Assembly (NCBI GenBank): GCA_040365065.1
Contig: BAABNI010000004.1
Coordinates: 217,523-281,522 of the forward strand
From: Pelagadaptatus aseana
Lineage (GTDB): Bacteria > Pseudomonadota > Gammaproteobacteria > Pseudomonadales > Cellvibrionaceae
DNA length: 64,000 bases
Reading direction: 5' to 3'
The notes below the pieces were generated by a model. That model did not search any database and was not told where the DNA came from. It saw only the letters and a list, made by a program, of their open reading frames with translations. Shown piece after piece: positions 61,802-64,000 of the stretch. Each line of letters opens with the position of its first letter. Within the stretch, counting starts at the first letter, position 1. The position numbers and the translations under genes were made by a program.

Positions 61802-63298
61802 TCATCCAGCAACTTTACTCATCGGCGGCTTGATTCCGCTGAGATTCTGATTGTGACTGGCGACGTAATCCCCTTCATAGACCTTCAGGATTTCTTCGAG
61901 AGAGTGACCAATCTTGGTTTGAGTACGGATCATTTCCAATTTTGGCCAGGTGCAGCGCTCACCCATCAACATCAGCCTCTGTACATCCTCCACCGATAGA
62001 TGATGCAAAATCTTGAACGGATTAAAGAAGCGCGTTGACGGCAAAATATTGATATCACCAAAGTAGTCCTGATTAACCACAGACAACAACGTATTGGAAA
62101 CACGACTCAACATCGGACGCCTTGAAAGAGGCTTCTGCAGAATATCGAGGTAGGTATTTAGCCAGACTCTGGAGGTATTAATCGCCGCCGTTTTCAATTT
62201 GGATGCCGCACCGGAACCACGCTTTCCGCCAGTAGCAAAAGGCAATACATGAGGTAAGGTCTGACTCACCAGATAGTGGTTAACGCCGTACAAACGGGCA
62301 AGTCGCTTGGCTGGCAGATCATCGCTCACGGAGCCATCAACCCACATGCGACTGGGCAAATAGGCCTGACGCTCGCCGTGATCATTTTTGGCATAAAGCA
62401 CCTGCGGAGGAAAAGCACCGGGCAACGCCGTAGAGGCCATGACCGCTTCACGGACAAATACATTTGGTGAAGTGACCGCATTCAACAGGCGTGAAGTCTG
62501 ATGCGCTTCAACCGGAGCGATTGAAACATTCAGGTGTCTGCCGGTCAGTTCATAGGCCTCTTGAAAGGTCAGATTCGGTATAAACCGCTCGATCAGCTCA
62601 AGCCGGTCCGTATTGGTCAATTTCGGCGGAGCCAAGGAGGTCAGAGCTCCAAGAATGCCCGTGCCGGGCTCAACCTGTGAAGCAACTGTTTCCGGATCAA
62701 AAAAGCCCTTTAGCTCTTCATCGGTATGAGTACAGAGAATGGCCCCCACCAGAGAACCGCCACTGGAGCCAGACATCACATTGGGTAACAGATTGTTTTC
62801 CCAGAGAGTTTTAACCACACCCAGGTGGAAATACAACAGGGTTCCGGAACCACTCATCATCAAGGCAGATGAACCGAAACAGTGATGAGCCCGGCGGAAG
62901 AAATCGAGCTTTTGCTCAAAACTGATGTCATCTACTTCAGGACTGGCGATATACTCCAGCGCCGAAACAATCTCATCAACGTAATCAACAATCAGGTTCT
63001 TGGTGCCCAACTTGGCTTTATGGTACAGAGACTCATTGCCCATACCGCCCATGTTACCGTGGATACCTTCATTCAGGGTAAACAACAACCCCTTATTGTC
63101 ATGCCGGGCCCTCATAGCACGGAGCCTGTCCAGACGCACGCGAATTGACACATAGTCATAACGCATCGACTGGTCCATCATTTTCCAGCGATTTAAACCG
63201 GTTCTGGCATCGTAACCGCCGGCCGCCTCACGCCACTCATCATAACTGGTGGCCCTTTCCATAGCCTTTTCGTAGGCCTTTGGGGATTTCGACAACAT
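61802..63298 (-). CDS. Patatin-like phospholipase with DUF3336 domain
   Basis: 498 residues. The N-terminal ~140 are DUF3336 (AMERATSYDEWREAAGGYDA, NRWKMMDQSMRYDYVSIRVR). The patatin domain has the oxyanion-type SGSGTLLYFHLGVVKTL, catalytic Ser in VMSGSSGGSLVGAIL and catalytic Asp in WVDGSVSDDLPAKRL, so the Ser-Asp dyad is intact. The C-terminal part is helical. The same architecture is found in eukaryotic TGL-type lipases and many gammaproteobacterial proteins; it probably cleaves membrane or storage lipids. No signal peptide is seen. It stands alone, convergent with the aldehyde dehydrogenase. Confidence 0.93.
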   Translation of the reverse strand: MLSKSPKAYEKAMERATSYDEWREAAGGYDARTGLNRWKMMDQSMRYDYVSIRVRLDRLRAMRARHDNKGLLFTLNEGIHGNMGGMGNESLYHKAKLGTKNLIVDYVDEIVSALEYIASPEVDDISFEQKLDFFRRAHHCFGSSALMMSGSGTLLYFHLGVVKTLWENNLLPNVMSGSSGGSLVGAILCTHTDEELKGFFDPETVASQVEPGTGILGALTSLAPPKLTNTDRLELIERFIPNLTFQEAYELTGRHLNVSIAPVEAHQTSRLLNAVTSPNVFVREAVMASTALPGAFPPQVLYAKNDHGERQAYLPSRMWVDGSVSDDLPAKRLARLYGVNHYLVSQTLPHVLPFATGGKRGSGAASKLKTAAINTSRVWLNTYLDILQKPLSRRPMLSRVSNTLLSVVNQDYFGDINILPSTRFFNPFKILHHLSVEDVQRLMLMGERCTWPKLEMIRTQTKIGHSLEEILKVYEGDYVASHNQNLSGIKPPMSKVAG

Positions 63299-63537
63299 AG
63301 AATCACACCCAAGTAGTTCAATGAGGCCAGACTACCACAAGAAGACCTTCCAATAAGAGTGGATTTGCTCAATTAACTTGCTTAAAAGGATTTTTTTGAT
63401 TTCGTGCACCAGAAGAAAGCACGGAATTGAAATCCATTAAGAGCAAAATTCAAACAATGAAATCCCGGGGTTTTCCGCACCAAAATAAAGCAGAGCCTTT
63501 TGGAGCAACAGGATAAAAGGGTTAGACAAAGAGAATT

Positions 63538-63795
63538 CGGGAGGGATGGACTCATAAAACGCTTATTGACATGGATGTCATGTATGCAGGAAATGCAGGA
63601 GCAATTTCCTGTTGGCGTTTTATGCCCCTGCGGGCGCCTTTGGCGGTCTAAATTGCTGCGCAATTTATCGACAAATTTGTCTGGAACAAATTTGAACTCC
63701 GAAGGAGCACGCAGTGCGAGACATAGGACGTGTCGAGTTAACCAAGGACATTGTTAAATCTATCCCGCTGCGCGGTTAAACGAAAAAAGCCACCC
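63538..63795. repeat. Palindrome-rich intergenic repeat, copy A with two inserts
   Basis: Shares three blocks with copy B: 63538-63562, 63616-63670 and 63741-63795. Two extra segments (about 63563-63615 and 63671-63740) interrupt it and carry their own small palindromes (GACATGGATGTC, CAGGAAAT...ATTTCCTG, ACAAATTTGT). The 702 bp after the patatin gene hold no convincing gene. Confidence 0.8.
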
Positions 63796-63826
63796 TGATC
63801 GGGTAGAGCTGGATTTTTTCTAGCTC

Positions 63827-63967
63827 CGGGAGGGATGGACTCATAAAACGCTCAGGCGTTTTATGACCCTTCGGGCGCCTTTGGCGGTCTAAATTGCTGC
63901 GCAATTTATCGAACCAAGGAAATTGTTAAATCTATCCCGCTGCGCGGTTAAACGAAAAAAGCCACCC
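63827..63967. repeat. Palindrome-rich intergenic repeat, copy B (compact)
   Basis: The uninterrupted form of copy A. It has a hairpin TAAAACGC-TCAG-GCGTTTTA, then CCC-TTC-GGG, then TAAATTGC-TGC-GCAATTTA, and ends with GAAAAAAGCCACCC. Confidence 0.8.
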
Positions 63968-63991
63968 AATTGGGTGGCTTTTTTCGTTTAA
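63948..63991. terminator. 44-bp perfect palindrome, bidirectional terminator
   Basis: The 22 bases at 63948-63969 are the exact reverse complement of 63970-63991. The centre is GCCACCCAATTGGGTGGC, flanked by A6 and T6 runs. It closes copy B of the repeat. Copy A has a decayed version near 63780-63820. Confidence 0.88.
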
Positions 63992-64000
63992 ATGGCGGTG

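Noticed and set aside
63500..63757. 85-aa plus-strand open frame in the terminal repeat
   Set aside because: It runs through palindromic repeat blocks, has no ribosome site and no protein-like composition.
63538..63967. CRISPR array or tRNA cluster at the window end
   Set aside because: Only two imperfect copies of unequal length, no regular spacers and no cloverleaf.

Overview
The window reads as chromosomal DNA of a free-living, probably marine or aquatic, motile gammaproteobacterium, perhaps of the Cellvibrionales/Spongiibacteraceae kind. This is inferred from gene content and not proved: FleQ-type flagellar regulation, a Na+-pumping oxaloacetate decarboxylase, many acyl-CoA enzymes, an SdsA1-type alkylsulfatase, a TonB receptor and a LapA-type adhesin system. 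I see no rRNA, tRNA, prophage, transposase or CRISPR array. One 100-N assembly gap lies at 51885-51984.

Layout. 1-5.9 kb: minus-strand lipid/acyl-CoA genes (SDR, MaoC hydratase, crotonase, acyl-CoA dehydrogenase) around a stand-alone molybdopterin oxidoreductase and two small proteins. 5.9-9.9 kb: DUF3604 protein plus alkylsulfatase lipoprotein. 10.2-13.7 kb: oadGAB, with a structured leader and a TTCG-loop terminator. 14-15.4 kb: dusC and a cold-shock gene with a long leader. 15.6-20.2 kb: a small glycoconjugate-type cluster (acyltransferase, two methyltransferases, an alpha/alpha-barrel protein, GT4). 20.2-24 kb: enoyl-CoA hydratase, PanE-like reductase, and hemN behind an FNR/Anr box.

23.9-32.4 kb: an apparent uptake and catabolism locus (TonB receptor, Na+/solute symporter, acyl-CoA synthetase, alpha/beta hydrolase, SDR, mini-AraC). 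A divergent TetR regulator sits at its end, and a 16-bp motif recurs four times at its promoters. One copy fills the -35/-10 spacer of the symporter promoter. This looks like a coherent TetR-controlled degradation regulon for an unidentified carboxylic acid.

32.4-41.8 kb: fleQ, a FliT-like gene, a chemoreceptor with a sigma-28 promoter, a second DUF3604 protein, a DUF1145 protein, hrpB and a methyltransferase. 41.8-48.2 kb: a two-component system divergent from a ferric-reductase-like flavoprotein; a copper operon (CueR-type regulator plus SO_0444-type permease) with a 19-bp-spacer promoter; a YgjP-type metallopeptidase; and a small unknown protein.

48.3-59.6 kb: a five-gene minus-strand unit for a LapA-like cell-surface adhesin: TolC-OmpA outer-membrane protein (with a frameshift at a G8 run), LapB-type ABC exporter, LapC-type adaptor, LuxR-type regulator, and the adhesin itself. 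The adhesin has a retention module with a TAAG site, VCBS-like repeats, a VWA domain and RTX repeats, and is interrupted by the assembly gap in a 708-bp repeat. 59.9-63.3 kb: a conserved hypothetical protein, an aldehyde dehydrogenase and a patatin phospholipase. 63.3-64 kb: non-coding, with a tandem palindrome-rich repeat ending in a 44-bp perfect palindrome.
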